NCBI GenBank assembly: GCA_937139605.1
Contig: CAKZQG010000006.1
Location: 91,133 to 155,132 of the forward strand
Origin: an uncultured bacterium
GTDB taxonomy: Bacteria > DRYD01
Length of the DNA stretch: 64,000 nt
Reading direction: 5' to 3'
The notes beneath the pieces were generated by a model. That model worked only from the letters and a program-made list of their open reading frames with translations. It did not search any database and had not been told where the DNA came from. This document shows, piece after piece, positions 11,193 to 21,391 of the stretch. The translations under genes and the position numbers were made by a program. How positions within the stretch are numbered: the first letter of the stretch is position 1; each line of letters starts with the position of its first letter.

Positions 11193-12317
11193 TTAATCAC
11201 TAATTACCTCTAATTCAGAGGGTAAATCTTTGCCCGGTTTGATACCTAGAGTTTTAATTTTTAAATTAAGGTCATGAGGTACTTCAGCATATTCTAATGC
11301 AACCTCTAAAGAAATGAGATTTTTAGAATATAACTTAATGAGAGATATATCAAAAGATTGCATTCCATCACCAACAAATTGATCTATTTCAGCTCTCATT
11401 TGCTTAAAATTAAAATCTAACATTAATTCCTGCATCCTCGCGTTATTTATAAGTATTTCGACAGCAGGTACTCTCCCAGCATTTAAAGAAGGTATTAATT
11501 TCTGACTAACTATTGCAACTAAATTAGTAGATAAATAATTAATTATCTCTTTATGATGTTGTTGTTCAAAAAATTGTAATATTCTTATAATAGCATTAAC
11601 AGTGTTAGGTGAATGTAAAGTAGTTAGAATTAAATGTCCTGTTTCAGCTAGTTGTAATATACTATTAGCAGTTTCTTTATCTCTTGTTTCTCCGACCATT
11701 ATTATATCAGGAGTTTGTCTTACTACATTTTTTAAAGCTTCTGCAAAACTATTAGTATCTATTCCTACTTCTCTTTGAGATATTATAGAATTAATATCAT
11801 TTATAATATATTCAATAGGATCCTCAATAGTAACTATATGTTTTTTAAAGTTTTTATTTACATAATTAAGTAAGCTAGCTAATGTAGTAGATTTCCCTGT
11901 GCCTGTAGGACCACAAACTATAATTAATCCTTTCTTTTTTAACATAAATTTTTTCAAAATAGAAGGAAGATTAAGTTCTTTTAAATCAGGAATATCCCCA
12001 CTTATTCTTCTTATAACTAATGCTATATATCCTTTATTTTTATAAAAATTAACCCTAAATCTATCTTTAATTTGAGCATTAGGGATAGAATAAATTATAT
12101 TTAATTCTGGATTTAATTCAAATTGTTTTTTTTGAGAAACAGTAGTTATAATATCAAATATATTTTCGGTAAAATCAGGTTTTATTTCTTCAAATTCAAC
12201 AGGATACAATTCTCCTTCTATTCTCAAAATAGGTTTATTAAAAGGTTTAATATAAAGATCAGACGCTTTATTAGTAATCATTAATTTAAGTAATTCATTA
12301 AAAATAGTTTCAATCAT
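11193..12317 (-). CDS. pilT: PilT-like type IV pilus retraction ATPase
   Basis: GPTGTGKSTTLASLLNY, TIEDPIEYI, GETRDKETANSILQLAETGHLILTTLHS. The ORF track starts inside the upstream tRNA-Thr; the ATG at 12317 (MIETIFNELLKLM) is the plausible start. Confidence 0.9.
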   Translation of the reverse strand: MIETIFNELLKLMITNKASDLYIKPFNKPILRIEGELYPVEFEEIKPDFTENIFDIITTVSQKKQFELNPELNIIYSIPNAQIKDRFRVNFYKNKGYIALVIRRISGDIPDLKELNLPSILKKFMLKKKGLIIVCGPTGTGKSTTLASLLNYVNKNFKKHIVTIEDPIEYIINDINSIISQREVGIDTNSFAEALKNVVRQTPDIIMVGETRDKETANSILQLAETGHLILTTLHSPNTVNAIIRILQFFEQQHHKEIINYLSTNLVAIVSQKLIPSLNAGRVPAVEILINNARMQELMLDFNFKQMRAEIDQFVGDGMQSFDISLIKLYSKNLISLEVALEYAEVPHDLNLKIKTLGIKPGKDLPSELEVISD

Positions 12318-12334
12318 TTTATTGGTTTTAGTGA

Positions 12335-12406
12335 AGCCGGTGAGGGGATTTGAACCCCTGACCTGGTGATTACAAATCACCTGCTCTGCCGCTGAGCTAC
12401 ACCGGC
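12335..12406 (-). tRNA. tRNA-Thr (anticodon TGT)
   Basis: Reverse complement GCCGGTGTAGCTCAGCGGCAGAGCAGGTGATTTGTAATCACCAGGTCAGGGGTTCAAATCCCCTCACCGGCT; anticodon loop TTTGTAA. Confidence 0.94.
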
Positions 12407-12505
12407 TTAACTCCTTATTATCCTTAATTTTACTATTTATTTTATTCTACAATAAACTTTATTATCCCTTTCTATTTTTTATTAAATATTTTTTATTAAA
12501 TTCTT

Positions 12506-13366
12506 TTATCCTAAAAATTTAACAAAATTGATTAAACCAGTTTTATCAATTTCAAATATATGGGTTTTGGAGCTATGCCCACATAATCTACAACCATCTA
12601 TCCTAAAAGTTCTAACAACTTGCCCTATTTCTTTTTCATACAACTTTTTCTCATAATGATTAGAAATAATAATCTTAGATAAAACGATATTACAATCAGC
12701 TATATGAGATATAGCCATCCCGCCTGCAGCCTTTGAACTAAACGGACTATCCTCTCTCTTTTGAGAAATCAAAAAAGCAGTTAAATTTAAATTTTTACAA
12801 AACTGGAATATTCTTCTAACAATATATCTTGCCATTACCTCTTTACTCTCATAAAAACCAGTTAATGAATCAAAAACAATCAAACCACCTTTATAATTAT
12901 TATTTAATTGATAATACAAATTTTTCAAAAAAACATCAATATTATTTATCAAATTATATTTAAAAGTTAAATCCACAATTTTAATATTTTCTTTTACTTT
13001 ATTAAAATCAATACTTAATAATAAAGATATTCTTTTTAAAGAAGTAGATACATATCTTAATGGATTTTCGGTTGATATATAGATTCCTTTAATATTTTTA
13101 TGAGCATTAATAACTAAAGCGGTCTGAACTAATAAAGATTTTCCGGTATCAGCTTCACCTGTTATATTTATAACAGCTCCTTTTGGGTATCCATTTACTG
13201 GTTTTAATACAGGTTTTGAATTCTCAAATACTGAATAATAAAATAATTTATTAATATATTCTATACCACTATCAATACCATGTATAATTATATCTTCGTT
13301 AGTAACATCTTGGAGTAAATTATATTCCTTTTTATTATCTATATACTTTGTTTTATTGTCTAACAT
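12506..13366 (-). CDS. KaiC/RAD55-type RecA-superfamily ATPase
   Basis: Walker A NITGEADTGKSLLVQ, Walker B GGLIVFDSLTGFYES, C-terminal CRLCGHSSKTHIFEID. Confidence 0.75.
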   Translation of the reverse strand: MLDNKTKYIDNKKEYNLLQDVTNEDIIIHGIDSGIEYINKLFYYSVFENSKPVLKPVNGYPKGAVINITGEADTGKSLLVQTALVINAHKNIKGIYISTENPLRYVSTSLKRISLLLSIDFNKVKENIKIVDLTFKYNLINNIDVFLKNLYYQLNNNYKGGLIVFDSLTGFYESKEVMARYIVRRIFQFCKNLNLTAFLISQKREDSPFSSKAAGGMAISHIADCNIVLSKIIISNHYEKKLYEKEIGQVVRTFRIDGCRLCGHSSKTHIFEIDKTGLINFVKFLG

Positions 13367-13373
13367 AAAGATT

Positions 13374-14075
13374 TTATTTATCTATATTAGAATTAATGAG
13401 AGCAAATTCAAAAATCTGTTTTTTTAATTCTTCATCAATAGTTTCAAATTCCAAAAACGTTTCAAATTTTTTTTTCTCTAATTGTTTAGAATCTACTACC
13501 TTAGCCTTAAATTTATCTCCTTTTCTATCTATATATTCTTTATAAGGAATCTTAACTACAACTTCTAAAATAGTTCCATTAGGTATAGGAATAGCAGTAA
13601 ATAAAGACATTCCATTAGATAATATTTTATAAGTCTTTCCTTTTTGGGTATGAGGTACTCCTAAAGCGTTATATTCTATTTCTAATTCTGCTTCAATATC
13701 TAAATTCTTTAATAAATTTTCAATTTTTCCTAAATTTTTTTCTTTTAGATTTTTAGGTTTTTCTAAAGTCAATTCCTTGCTTTGTTCATTTATATCCTTA
13801 ATAATAGTTTCAAAAGAGAAAATATATACACTATCTTTAATAGGTTCTAAAATAGAACAATCTGTTTTTTTTCCATTAATAATACCCAAATCCATTGCTA
13901 AAAACTGAACTAGATTAGGAATAAATACTTTAAAATTTTGCTTATCATTATTAATAACAATTCCATACATATAAGCCCATTTTTCACCTTCTATAACCGT
14001 TAATCTAACCAAGTCTTCTTCTAAATATTTTAAAGTAGGTTTAGAAAAGGGTAAAAACATGTTATTCACCTCCAA
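13374..14075 (-). CDS. Putative YcgR/PilZ-like two-domain protein
   Basis: Architecture resembling YcgR-N plus PilZ; C-terminus FLEFETIDEELKKQIFEFAL is PilZ-like; the canonical RxxxR motif is not obvious. Confidence 0.45.
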   Translation of the reverse strand: MEVNNMFLPFSKPTLKYLEEDLVRLTVIEGEKWAYMYGIVINNDKQNFKVFIPNLVQFLAMDLGIINGKKTDCSILEPIKDSVYIFSFETIIKDINEQSKELTLEKPKNLKEKNLGKIENLLKNLDIEAELEIEYNALGVPHTQKGKTYKILSNGMSLFTAIPIPNGTILEVVVKIPYKEYIDRKGDKFKAKVVDSKQLEKKKFETFLEFETIDEELKKQIFEFALINSNIDK

Positions 14076-14559
14076 AAGTAAGTAATATTTTCTTTATTAT
14101 TTTAGTAGTGGATACATCTTCCAAAAATACTAAAGTTTTAAAAGATATATTATATTTATAGATAACATCTAATTCAGGGATAACTTTATCTTTATAATCC
14201 CCTCCTTTAAATACAATATCAGGTAATATGTATTCAATTAGATTAATAGGAGTAGTTTCATTAAAGAAAGTAACAAAATCAACACTTTCTAGAGAGGCAA
14301 TAACATACATTCTATCTTTTAAGGAATTGATAGGCTTATTAGGTCCTTTAATTAATTTTACACTTTCATCACTATTTAATCCAACAATTAATAAGTCGCA
14401 ATATTTTTTAGCTTCATTTAAATAAGAAACATGCCCTTTATGTAATATATCAAAACATCCATTAGTAAAACCAATAACTTTTGAAAAAGATCTATATTTT
14501 TCTATTACTTTTTTCAAATTATACCAATTAAAAAATATTTTTTCTTCTATATTTCTCAT
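14062..14559 (-). CDS. rfaE2: D-glycero-beta-D-manno-heptose 1-phosphate adenylyltransferase (RfaE2-like)
   Basis: GFTNGCFDILHKGHVSYLNEAKKYCDLLIVGLNSDESVK. Confidence 0.9.
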   Translation of the reverse strand: MRNIEEKIFFNWYNLKKVIEKYRSFSKVIGFTNGCFDILHKGHVSYLNEAKKYCDLLIVGLNSDESVKLIKGPNKPINSLKDRMYVIASLESVDFVTFFNETTPINLIEYILPDIVFKGGDYKDKVIPELDVIYKYNISFKTLVFLEDVSTTKIIKKILLTFGGE

Positions 14560-15725
14560 TTTTTATTTATTTTAAAAAATTTATTTTTATAATTTATTTT
14601 TAATAAATAATATAGAGAATGAGAGATATCAATGGGTTTAACGGGATTAGTAAAAGGTTTAGACACTGCAATAGATCCCGCCAAATTAGCTAAAAAAGAA
14701 CTTTTTAAAACATCGTTAGAATAAAATTTATATAGCCCATAGATAGCGCTAACATTATCTCCAGCACCAACTACATCAAAAACCTCCTGTTTAATTGCAT
14801 CTACCCACAAATTATATTTATTATTAAAAACAGTTAATCCCCAAGAACCTATAGTTATAACAATATCTTCTATTTTTTTATCTAAGTTAATCATTAGATT
14901 ATTATCATTTAAAATTTTTTTTATTAAATTAAAATCAAATTTATTATTAAGATTATCAAAAGAAATATTAAAAATCTGATTAGCTTCTTTTTTATTAATA
15001 GATAAATAATTTATTTTATTAAAATTAATAAAATAGTTAAAATTATTAGGTTTAGGACAAACAATTATAAATTTATCAAAAATATTATTATTAACTATTT
15101 CTGAAAAAAAGCTCATTGTTTCTTTATTAAATAGGTTTTTGTTATAATCTATAAAAAATATGATATCAAATCCATTAAAATCTATTTTTTTCAAGTTATT
15201 AAATAAATAAGAATAATCAAAGGGATCATAGTTAGTATTTTCTCTATCCACTCTAACGATATGCTGATTATTATGAGCAATAACTCTAGTTTTAACGATA
15301 GTGGTTTTAGAAGTTTTAATGATATTGTAATTAATTTTTCGTTTTTTAAGAAGAGATAATAGATTTTTAAAGTAGATATCATTGCCAGCAAAACCAACTA
15401 AATAAACAAAATTAGAATAATAAGATATAATTTTAGCGACATTAGCGGCTCCTCCTAATTCTATCCATTCTTTAAACACTTTAACAACGGGTACAGGAGC
15501 CTCTGGAGAAATCCTCTCTACTTCTCCTTTTATCCATCTATCTAACATAATATCTCCTATAACTAAAACTTTCTTTGTACTTATAAATTCCAAAAATTTT
15601 TTGAAATCATTTATAATTTCTTTATAAAAAAATTTATCAAAATATTGAAATCCATTACTATTTAAATGATTATTATTAACTAAATTATTTATTGAATTAT
15701 AATCTACTTGATTAACGCTTTCCAT
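14556..15725 (-). CDS. rfaE1: D-glycero-beta-D-manno-heptose-7-phosphate kinase (RfaE1-like, PfkB family)
   Basis: VLVIGDIMLDRWIKGEVERISPEAPVPVV, GGAANVA, DVVGAGDNVSA; 4-nt overlap with rfaE2. Confidence 0.9.
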   Translation of the reverse strand: MESVNQVDYNSINNLVNNNHLNSNGFQYFDKFFYKEIINDFKKFLEFISTKKVLVIGDIMLDRWIKGEVERISPEAPVPVVKVFKEWIELGGAANVAKIISYYSNFVYLVGFAGNDIYFKNLLSLLKKRKINYNIIKTSKTTIVKTRVIAHNNQHIVRVDRENTNYDPFDYSYLFNNLKKIDFNGFDIIFFIDYNKNLFNKETMSFFSEIVNNNIFDKFIIVCPKPNNFNYFINFNKINYLSINKKEANQIFNISFDNLNNKFDFNLIKKILNDNNLMINLDKKIEDIVITIGSWGLTVFNNKYNLWVDAIKQEVFDVVGAGDNVSAIYGLYKFYSNDVLKSSFLANLAGSIAVSKPFTNPVKPIDISHSLYYLLKINYKNKFFKINKK

Positions 15726-16615
15726 TCTAATAATCCCCCATCATAAATTAACACATCATAATATCCCATATATACTTTTATAACAAAAAACATAAACAAA
15801 CTATTCTTTAAATCATAAGAATATAATATTATCTTATCAGTTTTATTAATATTATATCCATTTAAATAGCTTCCTAAAACATATCTATCTTTATTAAAAT
15901 TAATTTTTAAACTAATACTATTAGGAATCAATTGATCTTTATTAAACAATAAATCTTTATAAACGAAAACTAACTTATATCCATTATTTATTTTGTTATC
16001 TAATTGTTTATAATCAATAAAATAATTTCTAAGATAATTTTTAGTTAAACTAATAGAAAAGTATCCTTTATTTTTTATATAATTTACCTTAGAAGAGAGA
16101 TAATCATTAGAGATATTATTAAACGGATTTTCTATTATATAAATAGAATTAACTCTTAACATATAAAGTAAAGAAGCTAAAATAAATACATTAAAATCTT
16201 TATTTAAATAATCATTAGAATATGAATAAATAAAGAAATCATTATATTTATTTAATCCCATATCTTCTAAATCATAAATTAAGCTTTCTATATTCCTTAA
16301 TTTATTAGGGATTCCATTATAATTAAAAAATATATTATCAATATTAAAATATAAAGCTTGGATTAAATGATTTTTTATATAGCTATTAAAATCCCTAAGA
16401 TCTATTACATTTTTTCTTTCATTATAAAAATAATTGTTAATATAATCTTCTATAGTTATAAAACTAACCTTGGGATTATTATCTAAAATATTATTCATTT
16501 TGTAATTTGAAAATGTATTTTTAGAATATGGAATAAAAAACATAAAAAAAGATAAAATTATAAAAACAAATAAATAAGGTAATTTTAAACTTGTTTTTGA
16601 ATTTTTTATTATCAT
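15704..16615 (-). CDS. Membrane-anchored rhodanese-like domain protein
   Basis: N-terminal signal/TM helix; NVIDLRDFNSYIKNHLIQALYFN resembles the rhodanese fold; the second half looks like another rhodanese domain. Confidence 0.5.
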   Translation of the reverse strand: MIIKNSKTSLKLPYLFVFIILSFFMFFIPYSKNTFSNYKMNNILDNNPKVSFITIEDYINNYFYNERKNVIDLRDFNSYIKNHLIQALYFNIDNIFFNYNGIPNKLRNIESLIYDLEDMGLNKYNDFFIYSYSNDYLNKDFNVFILASLLYMLRVNSIYIIENPFNNISNDYLSSKVNYIKNKGYFSISLTKNYLRNYFIDYKQLDNKINNGYKLVFVYKDLLFNKDQLIPNSISLKINFNKDRYVLGSYLNGYNINKTDKIILYSYDLKNSLFMFFVIKVYMGYYDVLIYDGGLLEWKALIK

Positions 16616-16658
16616 AATTTACTCCTTATAGTTTTATAATATTTTTATTTTTACAATA

Positions 16659-17662
16659 TTAAATTTTAATTTCTTTTTCAATTTTAAATGGGTTATTTTT
16701 ATCACTTATTAATATATAATTTTCTAATTTATTTAGTTTATCCTTTAGTAAATTTAAATTAAAATCATGTTTATCAAAAGACTCAATTTTAGCCAAATAA
16801 TTTAAAGCTTTTTTTAAAGTACTAATTTCAATAAAATCGGTATTTTCGTTTTCCATAAAGCTTTTAAAATCTATTACTTTAAATTTAATTTCATTAATTA
16901 AGAAATATTTAAAAAGGGAATTAATTTTTTCAACGAATTCTTCTGCTAATTTGTAATTATTAATAATAAAGAAGGTATAGTTAGTTTCATAGGTAGCTTT
17001 TTGCTTAACAACTAATTTACCAGTTTTAGCCCAATGTTTCCACGCTATTTTTTTAACATCATCTAAATAATAAGGTCTAATAGCAAAAAATTCACCTTCC
17101 TCTGTTAATTTATAAAATACTGAAGAAACAGTAGATATATTATTTATTATAATATCATAATAATTTATATTAGCGTAATTAGGATAAATATAAAATTCAA
17201 AAGGGATATTAAACATTTTATAAATATCTAATTGCTCAAATAAAAAAGAATTAACTAAATAAATTGAAAGAGTATTTAAATATCCTCTTTTAATTGCTTT
17301 AATTTTTAGTTCTTTAGTTACTTTAGAAAAAGGGGGAATATAATAGATTATATTATCTTCAGTTATTAAATCTAAATGAGCACTATTTATTTTAATTCTT
17401 AAAAAAAAACTGGGAAAATTAAGGGATTATAAATAGATAATTTAACATTAAATTCACTATTTTTAAAAGCTTCAACTACATTAGAATATACACTAATTAC
17501 TTTTAAATTATTTAAAATAACTTTAGGATAGAAATAAGATAATATCAATACTAAAGTTAATAGAATAAAAATAAAGTAAGTAAATAAAGAACCACTATTA
17601 ATAGAAATAATAAAAATAATAATATTAATAAGCCAGAGATAAAAATAATCAATTTTCTTCAT
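16659..17662 (-). pseudogene. DUF58-domain protein split by a single-nucleotide frameshift (ORFs 17399..17662 and 16659..17216)
   Basis: N-terminal ORF (TM helices) ends ...NPLIFPVFF* at a 9-nt A/T run (17401-17409). Adding one nt gives LRIKINSAHLDLITEDNIIYYIPPFSKVTKELKIKAIKRGYLNTLSIYLVNSFLFEQLDIYK joined in frame to MFNIPFEF...RPYYLDDVKKIAWKHWAKTGKLVVKQ (DUF58 signature). Confidence 0.75.
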
Positions 17663-17668
17663 AATGTG

Positions 17669-17953
17669 CTAATTATTTTTTTTGGATGATTTAAAAGGGA
17701 TAGAAGCAACCAAAGCGATTTTTTTATCATGTGTTTTAATTTGGAAATCCATAGATTCTACATCAACATCACTGTACTTAGATATGACATTTATTAGATC
17801 TTCTTTAATTTTTTCAATAGTTTTATTATTACTTTCATTTCTATCTTGAACAATAATTAATTGTAGCCTTTCTTTAGCAATTTTAGATGAACTAACTTTG
17901 TAATCTTTTTTAAAGAAATTTATTATTTCTTGTAGCCATTCAGGTAAAGCCAT
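17669..17953 (-). CDS. minE: Cell division topological specificity factor MinE
   Basis: SSKIAKERLQLIIVQDR ... DLINVISKYSDVDVESMDFQI; adjacent to minD and minC. Confidence 0.92.
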   Translation of the reverse strand: MALPEWLQEIINFFKKDYKVSSSKIAKERLQLIIVQDRNESNNKTIEKIKEDLINVISKYSDVDVESMDFQIKTHDKKIALVASIPFKSSKKNN

Positions 17954-17969
17954 AAATTACATCCCCCTA

Positions 17970-18791
17970 TTATGCTTTTCGTTTTATTCCAACTAAATTA
18001 ACTAATTTTTCAATTAAACTGCCATCATTAAATGGATTTTCTACAGGTAAAGAAGGATCAACTAATCTTTTGGCAATATTAATAAAATATTTGGCTAATG
18101 GTTTAGTTTTACTTAGCACAACAGGTTCCCCATGATTAGTAGAAATAGTTATATATTCATCATCCGGAATAATCCCTAATAGATCTATTTTTAAGGTTTC
18201 TAATACATCTTCAACTGATAACATTTGAGATTTTTTAACCATATGTTTCTTTAATCTATTAATAACCAATTTAGGAGAGAATCTTTCTAAGGATTCTAAA
18301 GTAGCAATAACTCGATCTGCATCTCTAATAGAGGATAAATCAGGAGTAGTAACTACAATAGCTTCATCTGCAGCATAAACTGACATCTTAAATCCATGCT
18401 CAATACCTGCGGGACAATCTATAAAAACAAAATCAAAATCATTTTTTATTTCTTGTACAACATCTTTAAATCCCTGGGGATCAATATCTTCTTTTTGTTT
18501 AGTTTGAGGAGCAGGTAGTAAATATAGACTTCCTTGTGTAAATCTTTTATCTTTAATGAGAGCTTGCTTATAGCTTCTGCAGCGCCCTTCTATAACATCA
18601 GAAATATCAAATATTATTTTATTTTCTAAGCCTAAAACTAGATCTAAATTTCTAAGTCCAACATCTGCATCAATAAGAACAACTTTATATCCCAAAAAAG
18701 CTAACGCTGCTCCTATGTTAGCGGTAACCGTTGTTTTGCCTACCCCACCTTTCCCCGAGGTTACCACATATGCCTTAGTATTTTCCTTCAT
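17970..18791 (-). CDS. minD: Septum site-determining protein MinD
   Basis: AYVVTSGKGGVGKTTVTANIGAALA, LIDADVGLRNLDLVLGLEN, FIDCPAGIE. Confidence 0.97.
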   Translation of the reverse strand: MKENTKAYVVTSGKGGVGKTTVTANIGAALAFLGYKVVLIDADVGLRNLDLVLGLENKIIFDISDVIEGRCRSYKQALIKDKRFTQGSLYLLPAPQTKQKEDIDPQGFKDVVQEIKNDFDFVFIDCPAGIEHGFKMSVYAADEAIVVTTPDLSSIRDADRVIATLESLERFSPKLVINRLKKHMVKKSQMLSVEDVLETLKIDLLGIIPDDEYITISTNHGEPVVLSKTKPLAKYFINIAKRLVDPSLPVENPFNDGSLIEKLVNLVGIKRKA

Positions 18792-18826
18792 TTCCTAACC
18801 AACTCCTTTATTTTTTTTAAATTTAC

Positions 18827-19609
18827 TTAGTCTTTAATAATTTCCATAACAATAGATGAATTATTGATTCTAAACAATACATTTTTAAAATCTTTCTTTT
18901 TATTTTTAAATAATTCTTCATTATATTCTCCAACTAAGTCAGCTATTCTAATAGTAGAGCTATTAAAGTTCAATGCGAATATAAATGCGTTGTAGTTTTT
19001 AGGATATCCACTATGTGCTATCCCCATAAGCTTACCTAATACAATTATATTATTACTACTTCTTATTTCAGCCCCAGGATTAACATTTCCTATTATTATT
19101 ATACTTCTTTTATCTTCTATATAATTTCCACTTCTTAAATTTTTATTTATTATTAAAACATCACTATCATTTAAATTATTTTTAAGGTTATTATCATTTA
19201 ATTGATAAAATTCATTAAAATTTTTTTCAAAATTGTTAAAATTTACTTTATTAGTATGATTATTAACATTATCTAATTTAGTTTTTGGGGTTAATTTATT
19301 GTTAGTATTGATAACAGAAGGTGCATCCACATTAATTCCATAACTAACAGAAATCATTTTGGTAATAGGGTTTGTACTTCTTATTGTATCAATATTTATT
19401 CCTAAATTATGAAAATTAATTAAAATGTTTTTAAATTCTATTTCATTTAACCCTAGATCCCCTAAATCAAGGATAACCATGTTATTACTTAAGAGTTCTT
19501 TAAGACCTTTATTAAATAATTCTATTAATTTAGAATTAATTAGTTCTAGGTTAATTTCAGTTAATTTAAATATAATTTTTCCTTTTTCTTGCTTTAAGGT
19601 AACAGCCAT
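18827..19609 (-). CDS. minC: Septum site-determining protein MinC
   Basis: C-terminal NLRSGNYIEDKRSIIIIGNVNPGAEIRSSNNIIVLGKLMGIAHSG; next to minD. Confidence 0.9.
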   Translation of the reverse strand: MAVTLKQEKGKIIFKLTEINLELINSKLIELFNKGLKELLSNNMVILDLGDLGLNEIEFKNILINFHNLGINIDTIRSTNPITKMISVSYGINVDAPSVINTNNKLTPKTKLDNVNNHTNKVNFNNFEKNFNEFYQLNDNNLKNNLNDSDVLIINKNLRSGNYIEDKRSIIIIGNVNPGAEIRSSNNIIVLGKLMGIAHSGYPKNYNAFIFALNFNSSTIRIADLVGEYNEELFKNKKKDFKNVLFRINNSSIVMEIIKD

Positions 19610-19611
19610 AA

Positions 19612-20241
19612 TTAATTAAAATAGAAAGTAAATATTAGTGGTTTATTAATGAAATTATGAAGTACAATATTTTTAGCGGGCCATCTTTTTAAGATTTCTT
19701 GAATTAATTCAATTAATTTATAAGCTCTTTTAATGCAATCTTCTTGGGATAATAATTCTTGCTTTATAGAAGCTTTTACTCTTATTATAGAAGCTAACAA
19801 ATCAGTTAAAGTACATAAATCTTTTTTATACATACTTTCATAATAAGAATTCACATTTAGGATACCTATATAGTTTTTGGCAACGTTTAATAAATTTGTT
19901 TTTAATTCCTCTTCATTTATTGGAATCTTTTTTTCTTCTAAGATTTTAAAGTTAGATGAATAAGGATAAATATCTTCAAAATCAACTTCAAAAACTTTTA
20001 CTCTTTTAAATGCTTTTAGTTGTATAATAAAAGTATTAGCGTATAATTTTTGAACACTAATTACTTCACATAAACATCCATAATCATAAAAATTATATTT
20101 ATCATCTTTAACCAATAAACTTATAAATCTCCAATTATGAGTTATATTATTTGCCAATTTTTCATCGTTAAGAACTAAACCCACAATATTTCCAGGAAAT
20201 AATACTATATTTGTTAATGGTAAGATATATAATTTATCCAT
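19612..20241 (-). CDS. LON substrate-binding (Lon N-terminal) domain protein
   Basis: LYILPLTNIVLFPGNIVGLVLND...IIQLKAFKRVKV; no ATPase or protease domain. Confidence 0.75.
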   Translation of the reverse strand: MDKLYILPLTNIVLFPGNIVGLVLNDEKLANNITHNWRFISLLVKDDKYNFYDYGCLCEVISVQKLYANTFIIQLKAFKRVKVFEVDFEDIYPYSSNFKILEEKKIPINEEELKTNLLNVAKNYIGILNVNSYYESMYKKDLCTLTDLLASIIRVKASIKQELLSQEDCIKRAYKLIELIQEILKRWPAKNIVLHNFINKPLIFTFYFN

Positions 20242-20323
20242 AGAAATTCTATTAATTTTATATCCTATTTTTTAATATTCCCTTTTATTAATTTCAATAA
20301 AATATTTTTATTTCCTTTTAGGA

Positions 20324-21265
20324 TTACTTTTTATTTTTGTATCTATTTTTCATAATAAATTCTTTTATTTTACTTTCTAAGTTTTCATTAGTTAAATAAC
20401 TTATATATAATGAATTATTTTTGATAGCGATATTTTGAATAGAGTTATATTTATTAGTAATTTTTTGTTTAAAAATTTCTCTTATTTTTTCGTTTGATAA
20501 GTTAAAAGTTTTTGCTTTTTTAGTAATAGGATCTAGTAGCGTAACAGTACCTACAATAGGTAAATCAAATTCAGCAGGATCTCCTATTTTAATTAAAAAT
20601 AGTTCATTTCCTTTTTTTACAAAATAATTAAATAGTAAAGAAATCTTTGGTATTTCAAAATCATCTATATCTACAAAATCAGAAACAAAAAATAAAATGG
20701 AAGTCCTTTTTAAAAATTGATTTATTTTACTTATTAAATTCAGTATATTATTAGAAGCTCCTAAGTATTTTTCTTTATTTTTAAAAAAGTCTTTATAAAT
20801 ATTATTTAAAAAATGAAGAATCTTATAGTTATTAGCTAAATTTTTAGATGGTTTAAAATAAGAGAACTCTTTTTTAAAAGAAACAAAAGCCCCCAATCTT
20901 TCATTTAAAGAATGTGCTAAATTTATAATGAAAGCTACAATCTCTATTAATAATTCTATCTTTAATTTATTTTTAGTACCAAAAAATAAAGTAGAACTTA
21001 AATCAATACAAACAAATACAGGTATTTCTCTCTCTTCTTGAAAATTTCTTACAAATAATTGATTATATCTTGCGCTAACGTTCCAGTCTATATATCTCGG
21101 GTCATCACCAGGGATATATTCTCTTACATCAACGAACTCAACTCCACTACCCTTAAATATCGATCTATTACTACCAAATATTAATCTATTACTATATTTT
21201 TTTGTAAGTTTAAGATAAAAGGTAGGTAAATTTTCTATAAATTTTAAAGAAAAATTATTTTCCAT
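20324..21265 (-). CDS. DUF58-domain protein
   Basis: GSGVEFVDVREYIPGDDPRYIDWNVSARYNQLFVRNFQEEREIPVFVCIDLSS. Confidence 0.88.
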   Translation of the reverse strand: MENNFSLKFIENLPTFYLKLTKKYSNRLIFGSNRSIFKGSGVEFVDVREYIPGDDPRYIDWNVSARYNQLFVRNFQEEREIPVFVCIDLSSTLFFGTKNKLKIELLIEIVAFIINLAHSLNERLGAFVSFKKEFSYFKPSKNLANNYKILHFLNNIYKDFFKNKEKYLGASNNILNLISKINQFLKRTSILFFVSDFVDIDDFEIPKISLLFNYFVKKGNELFLIKIGDPAEFDLPIVGTVTLLDPITKKAKTFNLSNEKIREIFKQKITNKYNSIQNIAIKNNSLYISYLTNENLESKIKEFIMKNRYKNKK

Positions 21266-21340
21266 CTTTTTTGAAAATAGATTATTAAAATAATTTTCTT
21301 TCTTTGATAAAATTCTCTTATTTTAAAATTTATTCCTTTA

Positions 21341-21387
21341 TATATTAAAATATACTCTAAATAATATATTAAAATATACTCTAAATA
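21341..21387. repeat. Tandem duplication, 24-bp period (TATATTAAAATATACTCTAAATA x2)
   Basis: Exact 23-bp copies at 21341-21363 and 21365-21387 in an intergenic region. Confidence 0.85.
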
Positions 21388-21391
21388 GGAT

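Noticed and set aside
12318-12380. N-terminal extension MICNHQVRGSNPLTGFTKTNK of the PilT ORF
   Set aside because: Encoded by the tRNA-Thr gene; a better ATG is at 12317.
15191-15397. Overlapping ORF within rfaE1
   Set aside because: Alternate frame inside a recognised PfkB kinase, no supporting evidence.
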